From positions 744,001-808,000 of the forward strand of contig JAUIRK010000987.1 in assembly GCA_030549495.1 (NCBI GenBank): a DNA stretch of 64,000 nucleotides. The letters are read 5' to 3'. This document shows positions 12,047 to 23,487 of the stretch, piece by piece. Below the pieces are notes generated by a model. That model made no database searches and was not told where the DNA came from. It saw only the letters and a program-made list of their open reading frames with translations. This stretch comes from Nectonema munidae (Eukaryota > Nematomorpha > Nectonematoida > Nectonematidae). How positions within the stretch are numbered: the first letter of the stretch is position 1; every line of letters begins with the position of its first letter. A program made the translations under genes and the position numbers.

Positions 12047-13260
12047 CAGGGCGAGGAAAAATTGACCCAAAAAATTGGAAAAAAATGACTTTTACTCAGA
12101 GAAAAAATTGACTTTATTGACCTTTTAAATTTTCATTGAATTGAACAACTATGAACACTTTAGAGAAAGTATTGAAAATTATTTCAAAGAATCCATGACT
12201 TTGTAATACAACAACATATAATTAATGACATTTTCTGATTTAAAATTCGATCATTTTCTAGTAGTTTTTTCAGTTTAGAAAAAGATCTTTCTACTTCTAA
12301 AGTTAAAACTTGACAATTTTGTAATTTGGGATAAGTACTGGTAGAGATTTGAGAGTTTTCCATATTCATGATTTTATTGATTTATTTCATTTGAATCTAT
12401 TTTCAAGATAACTTTTAACGCCACATTCGTCTTAAATGAAATAATTTTGAAGAAACAAGTAAAGGCATCTTCGACTGAAAAAGTCTTTATGTTGACTTTT
12501 TCCAACTAAATCAATGAATCGTGAATATTCTCTAATTATTGTTAGCAAGTTTTGACACAGATTTTCTTTTTTTAACAATTTCTTGATATTTGGCAATAAA
12601 ATTCCATCATCTTCATCATTAATTCTTCACTGCTGGAAGATTTTAATGAAAATATTTTGCTGCTTGCAACTAATTTGTCAATTTGGTTACAATTGGAACT
12701 GAAGTGTTGCCGATAGGTTTGAAAAGAAAACGTCTTTTCCTATTACTAATTTTGAATGATTTAATGCCGGTAATCTATAATTTTGCAGGATAACTTAACT
12801 TTTAAAGTAAACTTGTGAAAAGAATGTGAAAAACATGAAATGATAAAAAAGTTAGGGAATAAAATTCCCAAACTTCTGCAGCGGATATATCGTATGTAAC
12901 CGCGTTTGTCAACAAAAAAAATTTGTCTTACAAAAAACTTCTTCATGTTTAACCTCAGTCAAGCAAACTTTACAGTAAAACATTTTATTAGATGAAAAAA
13001 GCTCAACTATTGTGGAAGTGTTGATATAAAGAAGAAATCTTGTATGTATCGCTTATAACAATTTTAGGCACATTGAATCAAAAAGTGTTAAATATAAAAA
13101 TTGACTTTATTGACCTAAACTCGAAAAATTGACTTTGATTGACTTAAAAATTTGAAATTAATTCAAAATTTTTTAGACTAAACAAGTAAAGATCTTCTTC
13201 ACAGAGTTTTTGCTAAACGGAAATAAAAGTTGACTTTATTGACTTTTTGAACTCGCTCTG
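12047..13260 (-). mobile_element. hAT element H2 with 8-bp target duplication
   Basis: The element begins CAGGGCGAG and ends CTCGCTCTG, imperfect inverted termini, and is flanked on both sides by GTTATAAC (12039-12046 and 13261-13268), a perfect 8-bp target-site duplication as expected for hAT. Both subterminal regions contain multiple TTGACTTTATTGAC or TTGAC motifs facing the ends, likely transposase-binding repeats. Inside, a minus-strand frame at 12369-12184 reads LTLEVERSFSKLKKLLEND, the ERSFS hAT C-terminal dimerisation motif. At 1.2 kb the element lacks most of a transposase, so it is a deletion derivative that could only have moved with help from a full-length relative. Confidence 0.88.
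12184..12369 (-). pseudogene. hAT C-terminal dimerisation fragment inside H2
   Basis: A 61-codon open frame with EVERSFSKLKKLLENDR, matching the conserved C-terminal hAT dimerisation block in which an ERxFS motif precedes an Arg-containing helix. No catalytic residues are in reach. It is the surviving C-terminus of the H2 transposase. Confidence 0.7.
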
Positions 13261-13539
13261 GTTATAACTTTTCCTAATTTTAATATATTTTCACCATTAC
13301 GGGTCTTCTTAAATAAGTATTTTATTCTAGTTTGAGATCATGATAACCTAAGGTTACTTAGGTTACTTTTCGACTGAAAAAAAATTAAACTCATAGCGGT
13401 TCTCAAACTTTATCTCACAAAAAATCCTAAATTTTTACAGACATAGCACAGGAATACCCACACATCCTTATTGATATTCAGACATAGACATAGATATAAA
13501 ATAATAAATACAATACTTAAATTGCAACTTTATTTTACC

Positions 13540-13730
13540 TCCTTTACTGGAATAGAAAGAGAAGTTTTGCTTTGTGTGTGTCTTTAATCAAATTGCTAAA
13601 CTTAGGCGTGTATTTTGATGAAACTGTTTCAAGATTTGAATTTATAATGCTTGATCTTTGTTTGGATTTAATCATTTTCAAATGAGAAAAAGATTCACAC
13701 CATGTTTCAAATATTATGTTTTATAATATT
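13540..13730 (-). pseudogene. hAT C-terminal fossil H3 (GTF2IRD2/ZBED-like)
   Basis: On the minus strand 13722-13565 reads IFETWCESFSHLKMIKSKQR followed by SSIINSNLETVSSKYTPKF. This matches the C-terminal block of GTF2IRD2/ZBED-type hAT transposases (CExxFSHMKxIKSKYRS...LE). It is unlike the tail of H2, so it is a different hAT lineage sitting just outside H2. Upstream parts (towards 14100) were not recognised. Confidence 0.65.
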
Positions 13731-14434
13731 AGCCGTCAATTAAATATTATTTTGTAAATTTATTATGTCTTCATCATTTCTGCTTACAACATTTATAACT
13801 TTATTGAAATTTAGTCTTTCATAAATATGAAAATAAATTTTACTTGAAAACTTAAATTTAAAGTTCTCAAGTTTGTTTGAATATGAAGTAACAAACAGAG
13901 TTTGAGAGAATTTGTGATTAGCTGATTAATTCTGTTATAACTGGTCAAGAAAATCCCTCAATGAAACACGAATCTGTCATCAGCAAAAATCACAAAGCAA
14001 GGTCGAGCTGCTAATTAATTTTATTAATTTTTTTCCTAATATTTTTGGTCCTCGCATTTACAAATATACCTGTTTGAGCAAATGCTGAAAACACATTTTT
14101 GGAGTTATTTGTCAATATTAAATGAGTTGTATGCGATTTTATATCTTTTTAAAGGTTAATCAATCAATGAATCTAGCAAGCGATGCGTTTGATGGCAATG
14201 AAGTAAGCATCTATGTTTCTGAATTTAATTCTGCTTAATTTAAGCCTCACATCGAGGGCTCACCTATTTCAAACTAATTTATATCAAATCGATCTCATTT
14301 CCACTTCCATTTCTACAACTTTGGACTCAAACGCACTAAATTTTATGAAAGCACAAAAATAAGTACTTCAAATAAGTTAATTAGTAAGATAGTGAATTAA
14401 TCTTAAGGTTAGATAATTTGGTAAAACGTTATTT
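13731..14434. other. Unassigned AT-rich sequence
   Basis: Some of it may be decayed upstream sequence of H3, but no clear block was read. Confidence 0.4.
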
Positions 14435-14532
14435 ACACCTTTTTTTTATAAGCAATTGAGTTTTTAAGTGTTCAGGTCTCAAATTACGTTAAAAATCAAG
14501 CAATTTGCTTAGCAACTCTCGCGCCTCATATG
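14435..14532 (-). repeat. Dispersed repeat R1, copy 1
   Basis: Its reverse complement (CATATGAGGC ... GACCTGAACACTTA ... TTGCTTATAAAAAAAAGG) matches 36769-36868 over about 97 bases. There is no tRNA promoter or coding signal. Nature unknown. Confidence 0.7.
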
Positions 14533-15009
14533 GATCTTTTGCTAAATTTTGGAATTGAAAATATCGCCTTCATTTTTCTCTCTCCTAAGAAATAAGGATC
14601 ATTTAGTTAGAGTTAATTCAATTTTTTATTATAATTTAATAAAAATAAAATTTTATAATTCATATAAACAGGGCTGTAGCTGGAAGTTTGGGCATACATC
14701 AAGAAACAACAAGCAAAATATTAAACATATGTTGAAATATTACAGGATTTAGTTATAAGCTGGGTGGTGAAAAAATGAAGCAGAAAAGGCATAGTGCATG
14801 TTTTAGAATGGCAAAAAAAAGTTCCTAGGAACCGCTTAGATTCTGCCAACCATATTGCAAACAAAAATGAATTACGTTAATATAATTGAAGGATAAAAAT
14901 GTTGATATTATAGAAGTACAATGTTTTATGTTAAATCAATATTGTTTATGAATAAAATAAAAAAAATGTCTGGATAAAGCAGTTGTAAAATACTAGAAGG
15001 CACAAAAGT
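14533..15009. other. AT-rich spacer
   Basis: Nothing recognised; a 67-codon plus-strand frame at 14549 shows no family similarity. Confidence 0.4.
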
Positions 15010-17460
15010 TTTAGATAATTAAAGTGTTATACAAAAAATGAGGAAATTAGTTATTACACATATTTTTTTAACGATGAAAGGAGAATCAAACAAGGTAATA
15101 AAAAATCTAAGATGAGTATTCCAAAGTTTACAGGATCTAAATTTCAAAGAAGAATTAGAGCTGCGAAGTCTATATCTTGGCAAGGATAAACAATCAGAAT
15201 TTCTTAATGTGTACTTTTGATTATTATAATTTATGATAAACCAATCTGAAAACTCCACAAGCAATTTATCACTGAAAAACTTGGAAATGAAAAGGGCTAA
15301 GCGAAGTTTATAGAGTTGATCAAATTTGAGAATCCTCCAAGATGAGAAAAGACCAGCTGTGTGATAAAATAAATGTTAGGTTAAAAATAACTCGAATTGC
15401 TTTTTTTTGGGCAACAATAACCTTTTTAAAATTAGAGTGCTCCCAGTTTTCAACTGCATAAAGAAGATGTGGCAAAAACACTATGTTATATGTTATAAAT
15501 AGTGTTATATGTTATAACATATATGTTATACCCTAAAAGCTTGATTTTTAAAGGAAGTATATTTTTGTAAACTTTCAATTTTCCAATAACAGAATTGAGT
15601 TTAGACAAAACATGAAAAGTATGCGATTTCCAACTTAATTTGTTGTCAATCACGAGACCCAAAAAAGTTATTGCATCAACAAGTTGAAAGCCGAAGTCAG
15701 GTAAAACAAGGTTAGATTTATTTGAAAAAAGCATGACTTTATTTTGTCTCTGTTAATAGTAAGGCAATTATGAGCGAGCCAGTTAAAAACATTATGAAAG
15801 CAACAACGGTCAATTGAGTTTTTAAAAGGATCTAAAATTGAAATGTCACCAGCATAAATGAAAAGTTGTAAGGACTCACAAACATTATAAAAACCATTCA
15901 TGTAAATTGTGAACAAAAGGGGGACAAGAATTGAGCCTTGTGGAACTCCACAATTAATCGGAAAAAAGTTAGACAAAGTATGATTAACAGACACACATTG
16001 GAATCTTGCAGTCAAGTATGAATTCAAAAAAGTTTAAAAATTAGTAGATTATGAGAAACAGAATCAAAGGCCTTTGACAGATCAAGAAACAAAGAAATAA
16101 CTGACAATTTATCATCTAGGTTTTTAGTTATACAATCGATAAATGATGAATGAAGAAGGGTGGTAGAATGCCCCTTTCTAAAACCAAACTGCCTCAAAAA
16201 TATTATATTGTTTTGGGAGAAATAATCATACATTCTAATGAAAAGTAATTTTTCAAAAACTTTGGAGAGAGATGAAATTATCGAAATAGGTCTATAGTTG
16301 GATAATTCTTGTTTATTTCTTTTCTTAAGATGGGGATTATCTTAGAAAACTTGAAAATGTTAGGAAAAATAGAGAATTCAAGGCAAGAATTTAAGCCAAT
16401 TAATAAAATTGGAGCAAGTTTGAAGATAATACTTTTAATCAAATTCATAGAAATACCAAATCATCCTGTACACTACTCTTCTTTATGCTATTAACAGCAA
16501 AAAACACGTCACTCAAAGTAAATTTGCCAAAACTGAAAATATTAGCTCTTTCTTCAGAGAGAAAAGGATAGTTTATTGGATCGCCGCCAAAATTACTTAA
16601 GCAAAAATGTCTATTGGAAGAATGAGCAATATGACATTATTTACTATCTTACCATCAATTTTTATATGAACTTGATTATCGCAATTTTGATTATAATCAT
16701 TCAGTTTTTTCCACAATTGTCTAGAGCTACAGGATTCAAAGGTATTGTAAAAGTATCTATTTTTCAAAATACGAATTAATGTTTTTATCTTATTTCTGTA
16801 GAATATATATTTGTCTTTCAAAGTTATATAAAGGGCTTTATTTTTCATTATCTTTTTTAAACGATGAAATAATCGATCACGCACGCGAATTGACTATAAC
16901 AACCCAAGGGTTATCCAAGAATTATGTCCTTCCGTTTATCTATGTTTTTTATAGATTTTTCTTAGTGAAGTCATTGAAAAATGGAAACAGTATATCATAA
17001 AAGTTGAGAGAATTGAGGTTGAAAATTAATCTATTAATGTCTGTTTTAGTCACATTTACAGCTGGCTGAATGTTAAATGACAGAAATGTAGGAAAGTGAT
17101 CAGATATACAGGAAACCAAGACATGGGTACTAAATTGAGTAAAAAATTCATTAACAAAAAATTATCAATCAGCGTTTGAGACTGTGGACGTTAAGGCTTC
17201 GTCAAACAGAATTTATAAGAATAAGCTGACATCAAATTGAGAAAACGATTAGTTTTATTACAAGAATCAACTTTGAATTAAAGTCACCAAATATTATGTG
17301 CAAAAAATTATTATCTAAATTACGTAGGAAAGATTCTAATTCAAATAAAAATTCATTAAAACTTTGAGACTTTTAGGATAAAAAAATATTATGTTTTACA
17401 AATGAATTTTTGATAATTTTTTATATTTTCAAAAAGGTATCCATCCTTATATGACCAGAG
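15010..17460 (-). pseudogene. Degraded non-LTR LINE L1 (CR1/Jockey-like)
   Basis: Minus-strand blocks appear in the correct LINE order. Around 17440-17050 are the end of an APE-type endonuclease (LMSAYSYKFCLTKP, QSQTLIDN, SCISDHFPTF). At 16884-16597 is the linker rich in Lys and Trp (QLWKKLNDYNQN). Reverse transcriptase follows: RQFGFRKGHSTT and LFLDLSKAFDSVSHN (16233-16024), then INCGVPQGSILVPLLFTIYM and FIYAGDISI (16027-15668). The C-terminal domain (15264-15019) has LRSSNSSLKFRSCKLWNTHL. The catalytic YADD is YAGD here, and there are several stops and frameshifts, so it is dead. About 2.4 kb survives, lacking the 5' end. Confidence 0.85.
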
Positions 17461-17985
17461 CTTCATATGTGGTACGGACATTTTTTATATGAAAAAATAA
17501 AAATAAATGTAAAAAATGAATGAAAATGTAAAACTTAATCTAGTTATTACTGTAATTGGGGATTAGATAAAGAAATATATAGAATATTTAATATAAAAAA
17601 ATATAGAATAAAATATAACTTTCTTTCCAGCTGTCATAAAAGGATTAAACAATTTTTACAGGTATATGTATTTAATTAAAATTTTGCGACGAATGGGCAA
17701 ATCTATGATTCAAATCATTATTATTAATTTTTAATAAAGTTCGATTACTATATATTCGTTTACTAAGGTGGAGATAAGAGTACCATAATTTATAAAAAAA
17801 AAAGTTAAAAGATTGAAACTCGTTTTTATTTAATAACTTAAAAATGAAATACATAGGTTATTATAAAATAAAATTTAATTAAAAATTTAACAAAATTAAA
17901 ATTATATACGTTTAAAGTAAAAAAGATACACGGAGCTGCATGATAATGTCATAGGAATCTTGTTGATCATTTGAAGTAGTTGCAT
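17461..17985. other. AT-rich spacer
   Basis: No recognisable feature beyond a weak coding-like block (RYTELHDNVIGIL) near 17925-17965. Confidence 0.4.
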
Positions 17986-18307
17986 AATGATAACTTGCTT
18001 CAAGAAAGTGCTCACTGGTTTGAAAACCAATTCATTTCTGATCCATCAGGGGTAGAAAATGATTGAAATTCAAAAAACAACCCCCTCAAATGAAGTTCCG
18101 ACTGCAGAATGTGTGGAGGAAAGGAGAGATGAATGGCAAGCATCCACTATTCTGGAAAGAGATGTGGTTGCTCTTATTCGCTTTCCAACCTCTTAATTTG
18201 TTGAATCTTGTTTCAGTGGCGGGATTTATCTGCAAAGGTAAAAAAGAAGAGATCTACGCATTTCTTTGAAGGCAAACAATGACAAGTTCGCAGCTCTGGT
18301 GAAGTGA
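17986..18307 (+). pseudogene. Unresolved coding-like block, possibly spliced gene end
   Basis: GC content rises here and several frames look protein-like: DNLLQESAHWFENQFISDPS (from 17988), then either VEERRDEWQASTILERD or NVWRKGEMNGKHPLFWKEM. Possible 53- and 56-nt GT-AG introns (18164-18216; 18052-18107) fit the short-intron class of neighbouring genes, and one splice path ends ANDKFAALVK then TGA at 18305-18307. The paths are mutually inconsistent in frame, so I cannot decide between a host gene 3' end and a frameshifted fossil. No family recognised. Confidence 0.3.
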
Positions 18308-19024
18308 AATAGATCCCATTAAAGCCATTTAGGATAGAGCTGGTTGTACATGAATTCCTTTGTTTTGCAAAAAATGAGTTTATTGAAAAAAAATATTTAT
18401 CCACAACATATTCTTCTTTGATTTACAACTTGAGTTAATTTTTTGAGTTTAAAAAATGTTTTTTGACTTGTTTAAATATATGAAGTGGCGGAATCCTACA
18501 TATAGGATTGAAAGCGACCACATCCAGAATAAGATTGAGAGATCTAGACCACACTCTAGCTTTATTGACCTAATTTAAGTGGAATTTTGTATTATTTTGA
18601 TAAGATTTAGCAAATGAAATGATCTTAACCTAATAATAATCTAATTTAATGCTTAAGAGCGCAGTAGCTTTTTCTGTCAAAGAAGATAAGTCCTAATTTA
18701 GTAATACTTGAACTTAGGCTTATTTTTCTAGTTGCACTTTATTTCACTGAAAAAGAGTTGACTTTGGCAATTAGATTTACATCCTCCTAAACCAGTTCTA
18801 GGATGCATGTAAGATTTTATGATCTGGCAGGTATTCTGATGTAGCAGGCTGATTCCCCAGGGCTATCTTTTTATTCAAAACTTGCAATTGTAATATGTCA
18901 ACTAACTTTCAATCCGAAGCTTAAACTGATTCTGTTGAAAATCGCGAAAAAGCATCCCTATCATATTTATATCAATTTAATTGAAAACATGCTTGATACA
19001 TTTTATTACTCTACTGTCATTTAG
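18308..19024. other. Spacer upstream of the Rab exons
   Basis: No exon recognised. The first visible Rab exon starts after TCATTTAG at 19024, so the start codon and any N-terminal exons must lie in or beyond this stretch. Confidence 0.4.
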
Positions 19025-22000
19025 AAAGTTAACAAGCTTTTCAATGTTATTATTCTTGGAAGCTCGAATAGTGGAAAAACAAGCCTAGTTCTAAAATACT
19101 GCTTTAACGAATTCAAAGCCAATCTTTCATCTACAATCGGTATGCTCGTTTTTTCATCTGCCAATCATTTTGACATGCTTTCTAAATGCTATATTTTTTA
19201 AGCCATTTTATTTACTAAGCGTGATGAAATATTAAGATATCTAACACTAATAATTATTTTACAAAACTATTTTATATCAATATATTTTATTTTTAATTAT
19301 TTATTTATAATAATTATAATTATCGATCAGTCCTGCTGACAAGCGGTGGAGCAACAAAACTAATAATGCTAAAAAAAATGCCTAGATTGATTAAAAGGAA
19401 TGAAATTGCTTTTATGAAAATTAAAACTCCTATAGAACCAATTAATTTTACAATATCTCACGGTTATAGTTTTCCCAAATTTGAAAGTAGTCTTGAGCAT
19501 ATGATTAGCTGTCACTTTTTCTATTACACCTTATAATCGTTCTTTCAGCAAATTTGATTTGATAAAAAGACTTTTTACAAATAACTTTTCTATTTTTTGC
19601 AAATTATGTTATTTTATAAAATTTATCTACATGGAAGTTGCATTTAAAAAGTTTAAAGTAACTGAGTGGTATGAGCAGGAAAATTTATTCGAGATAGAAA
19701 AAGTTTTTGTTGTGAAATGCTTTAGCTATCAGATGTATATCTTTAGTCAATATTTAAAAGATAGTTTCCTATCTATTTTAGCTTTTCAAGTATTTTTTAT
19801 GCAAGCTATTTTTCTCTCCATCAACACATAGTCACCACTGCTGTCAAGAAAAAAATATTTCTATAACACACCTCTAAAGTTAGTTGCATATTATTGTAGT
19901 TATATTGTTCAAAAACTTTGTTGAAATTCATCAATTCGGAATTTTTAAAAACAGGTCAATAATGAGATGAGATTTCTTAACGTAGAGAGAACCAGAAATG
20001 TGTCCCTAACAACATTTTAAAGAGTCAACCACGACCTAGGCTCGCAAAAATTCATTCTTTTTTGCAAAATAATGAAACAATTGAAAGTATGATTTCATAA
20101 CTAGTCGCGATTGATTGATTTAGTTGTAATCAAATATCTTCAAGTAGAGTTTTGCATCGTTTGTTCAAGTTTAGTAATTATGCTTTACCTTCAAGTATAA
20201 CACAAATTGCGAAAAGTTTCATGAAGTTTTGCAGTGATTTAGAGAAAAAGAAATAGAGAGAATTAATGAAATTAAAAAAGATTAGATTTTCAATTAATTT
20301 GGATGAGGCAACATCATCAATTAAAATTAGAAGATATCTAAACACGAATCTTCATTATTCTAAAGACCTTGGTCTCATTCGTGTCAAAGGTAGCGTTAAT
20401 TCCGAGATTTAACTTGAAGATATCAAGCATCAACTAACTTCCTTTGGTTTGTGCTTTGAAATAGAAACTATGGCGGCAATTATAGATTATTATGAAAAAG
20501 TTTAAGATATTTTCCAACAGTGCATATTTTTTGCATGTCACATGGCCTTCATTTATCTGTTTGTGATAGTTTACATGTAAGAAATGTAAAAGAAGGAAGT
20601 GAAGTAGTGAAGAGAGTAGCTCAAGCGATGAAGAAAATCCACGAAAAAAGGTTAAATATTTTAATCCTTGCGTACATTCTATTATAAAAAGTCAGAAGTG
20701 TGGTTTAAGTTATTGGAAAATCTCTTGTGAGGAATGATGCCTTGCAAAAAATCATTAAAAGGATTAGCGGTAAAGAGAAAAATGAATTTTAGATGTCAAA
20801 ACCAGAAGGTACTCTTTGTTTCCAATGCTTATGACAGGTCTATAAAAAATCATGTTATCTTCGATAAAATTTTCAGTTAACACTTTTCATTTTGATTTTA
20901 ATGATAATGAAAGCACACTCATAGATTTTTCAATCTATAGAGCCTATTAAAGTTGCTTGTGAATATTTTTATGTAAAAAAGAAGCTTATTTTCTGAGAAA
21001 GAGTATAAATTTAACTAAAAAATCTCATTAGAATCATGTAGTGCATCTACATTAAAAAAACAAATAAGAAAAAGTATTAAAGAAGAACTAAATTTTTAAA
21101 AGAAAGTAGAGGAATGTATGAAGAAAATGATGATACTCAGAATTAAGTTTCAAACACTAGATTTGAAATGAATAATTCTTTTGATTTGTTTATTGAAAGA
21201 AAAAAAGGCCTAAAACTTGAAGCCAACTTAAGTTAACCCTGAAAGAGTTTTTCAGCAATCTAAAGTAAGAAATCAATTTGACGATGAAACATTAAATCCT
21301 CTTGTATTTCTTCATTTTTATTTTTGTTCAAATCTTTTATAAATAAAATTCAAACTTTTTTTAATCCCCGAGGATTCCCCGAGAAAAAAAGAAAAAACGT
21401 GTGGACATCGTTCCTCGGAGATTAACAAAAACTTTACGAGGAAGACACCCTAATTCAGACTAAACAACATAATTTATCGAATAAAAATGTTCACTTTTTT
21501 GACTTAAAAAATTAATTTTCTTCATAATATTTTCTAAATTTGGCACTTCCCTTCTGTTTTAAATGCAAAAAGTTTAGACTTTTATCAAGCTGCGTGATCA
21601 TAGAAATTGATCGCCAAAAAGCCTATATGGTCGATAACGGTTTGATCTTTGCAACATAAAAATACAATGTTTGATTCAATTTTTGTTCAACATTTATATT
21701 CAAAGGCATAGATTACTTCTACAAACCGACCAATAAAAATGGCTTAAATATCATGCTTCAAATATGGGACACAGCTGGTCAAGAAAGGTATGTTCACAAC
21801 ATCTTTCAATTCTTCTCTATTATTATTTATAAAGCGTGACATCTAGGTTTTCATCTCTATGCAAGAATTACATGAGAAAAGCTGATGGAATTATATTTGT
21901 TTGTGATATCCTGGACAACAACTCCATCAAAAGCTTTCACTTTTGGTCCAGTTTCATTACAGTAAGTATGTTTTCTCTCTTGCATGTGATAAAACTTTTG

Positions 22001-23487
22001 TTAATTTTTGGTATTAGTAAATGAGTCAATGTGGTGTTGGTTACAGTTCCACCTTACCTGGTTACAGTATTTTAACTTATGTATTGTAGAAAGTTGTACC
22101 AAAATAAGGCTTTCTTTTCTTCAAGAAAAATGATAAACCTCATAAATGTGCTGTTTTTCTGAATCTTAAAATTGTATATGAAAACATTGAAGCAGGAGGA
22201 GCGTCATTCGGTATTAACCTTTTTTAATGAAAATGGGTTTACTAGTCAAAATGAAGTAACTCTAAATCGCTTAAAGTTGATAATCTAGCCTAGACGAATT
22301 TGATGATGATGGCCAAGAAAATAAAAACAATTTATGTGGATTTATCAACCCACAATGATATCATTGATTGGTTGAAATATCACTCTAACAGTTTTCCTCC
22401 TATTTCATCAATAGTAGACCTGTATGAAAAAGTTTGAAGTATTGAACAGGAAGTGCAGCAAGTGAATGAAATGTCAATGGACTAAGAAGGACGCATTTAA
22501 AACCTTCTTTCGTTAAATGTAATACTAATGGCTAAATTTTCCGCCTTATCAAAAAGTATTTTTAATTAGTCAATTTGTTTAAAAATTAACTTAGAAAGGT
22601 AATTGTGATTTTTGCAGTTTTTCAAACTTTTTTCTAATATTTTGTAAGCACCATATTTTTTTTAAAAATTGTGCAAGTAATCTTTTGTGGAATGCTTGTT
22701 AGATTGTTGCGGATATGGGTTGATGCGAATTAAAAAAATTTGCGCGCAGTATTATGGCGTATATTTTCAAGTTCAAATTTTTGGATGAGCGAATTTAACT
22801 AAAATCAAATCGGAATTGAAAATGGGACTATAAAATTTTACAAACTTTTTTGAAGAACCTTTGTTTGTGTCACTGTGGGTGTAGGGTAACGTGTTATGCG
22901 CATATAAGAGGGTGTGAGTGCACTTTTTTCATCAGTAAGCCACCTTATAAACAAAAAGTTGAATCTTTTGTCGGCTTAAAATATAGTTATATCAAAATAA
23001 GTTCGTTAATTTTTTTGTCTCTCCGTGGCATACGCTGCCGACGGCTACCGTACCCTAGGGTTCCAAGAATTTCGGGCTGAGAAAGGCTGAGCTAGATGGA
23101 AGTACATGCGCTCCTTTTTATTTTCTCTCCTGCAACAATTTTAGCAACTTCTTTCTCTGATTTATGTAAATTAAAAGAATCAATCAATTAAAAAATAGTT
23201 TTTTTCGGATAAACTTATATTTAATTTTAGGACAATATGTCTGACTGCCAATTGCCATATGTGATAGCTTTTAACAAAGCTGATTTAGTAGAGGAAAACG
23301 ATTCTGATAAAATAGAAAAGATAAAACAACAGATGTCAAAGGAAGCAAGGGTAAATATAAAATGCAATTTCATCAATGTCATATACTGATGTGTACCTTT
23401 TTCTAGATAGAAGATATACCTCACTTTAAAGTTAGCGCCAAAACAGGTGAAAATATACCTGAAATCTTTGAAAAGTTACTTGAGTAG
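19025..23487 (+). CDS. Rab-family small GTPase domain, five exons, 5' end not found
   Basis: GTP-binding molecular switch of the Rab family, expected on membranes in vesicle traffic. Exons 19025-19139, 21706-21787, 21847-21961, 23231-23350 and 23407-23487 join in frame through GT-AG introns and give 170 residues. All nucleotide-binding motifs are intact: P-loop GSSNSGKTS, switch I STIG, WDTAGQE, NKAD and SAK. The NYMRKADG stretch after switch II recalls the Rab domains of RASEF/CRACR2A/Rab44-type large Rabs (FRKADG), so EF-hand or coiled-coil exons could precede it; this is inference. The visible C-terminus ends FEKLLE without prenylation cysteines, but GA|GTAGAT just before the stop could be a donor to an unseen tail exon. 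Long introns carry transposon debris. The intact frame argues for a functional gene. Confidence 0.88.
19960..21340 (+). pseudogene. hAT transposase fossil H4 in Rab intron
   Basis: Frames within the first visible Rab intron read SINLDEATSSIKIRRYLNTN, LHYSKDLGLIRVKGSVNSE, MSHGLHLSVCDSLHVRNVKE (aligned to the HGIHLAVCD block of hAT) and, at 21235-21330, PERVFQQSKVRNQFDD followed by ETLNPLVFLHFYF, the C-terminal dimerisation block. Many stops and frameshifts are present. It lies in the same orientation as the host gene. Ends and target duplication were not identified. Confidence 0.75.
21962..23230. other. Rab intron with unassigned repeat debris
   Basis: Contains a protein-like scrap at 22290-22480 (LDEFDDDGQENKNN, DIIDWLKYHSNSFPP) that might be a Tigger C-terminal region. 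A GC-richer patch at 23010-23100 (GCATACGCTGCCGACGG, CCGTACCCTAGGGTTCC) could be a decayed DNA-transposon end. Neither is secure. Confidence 0.35.

Noticed and set aside
13328-13368. Palindrome around AACCTAAGGTTACTTAGGTT as a regulatory site
   Set aside because: A single short palindrome in AT-rich DNA next to a hAT, without a gene nearby; no functional support.
22290-22480. Possible Tigger C-terminal fossil in the Rab intron
   Set aside because: An acidic block and a DIIDWL-like block are suggestive, but too short and interrupted to assign to a family.
23010-23100. GC-rich patch that might be a transposon end or RNA gene
   Set aside because: No paired end, no promoter boxes and no recognisable fold could be supported.
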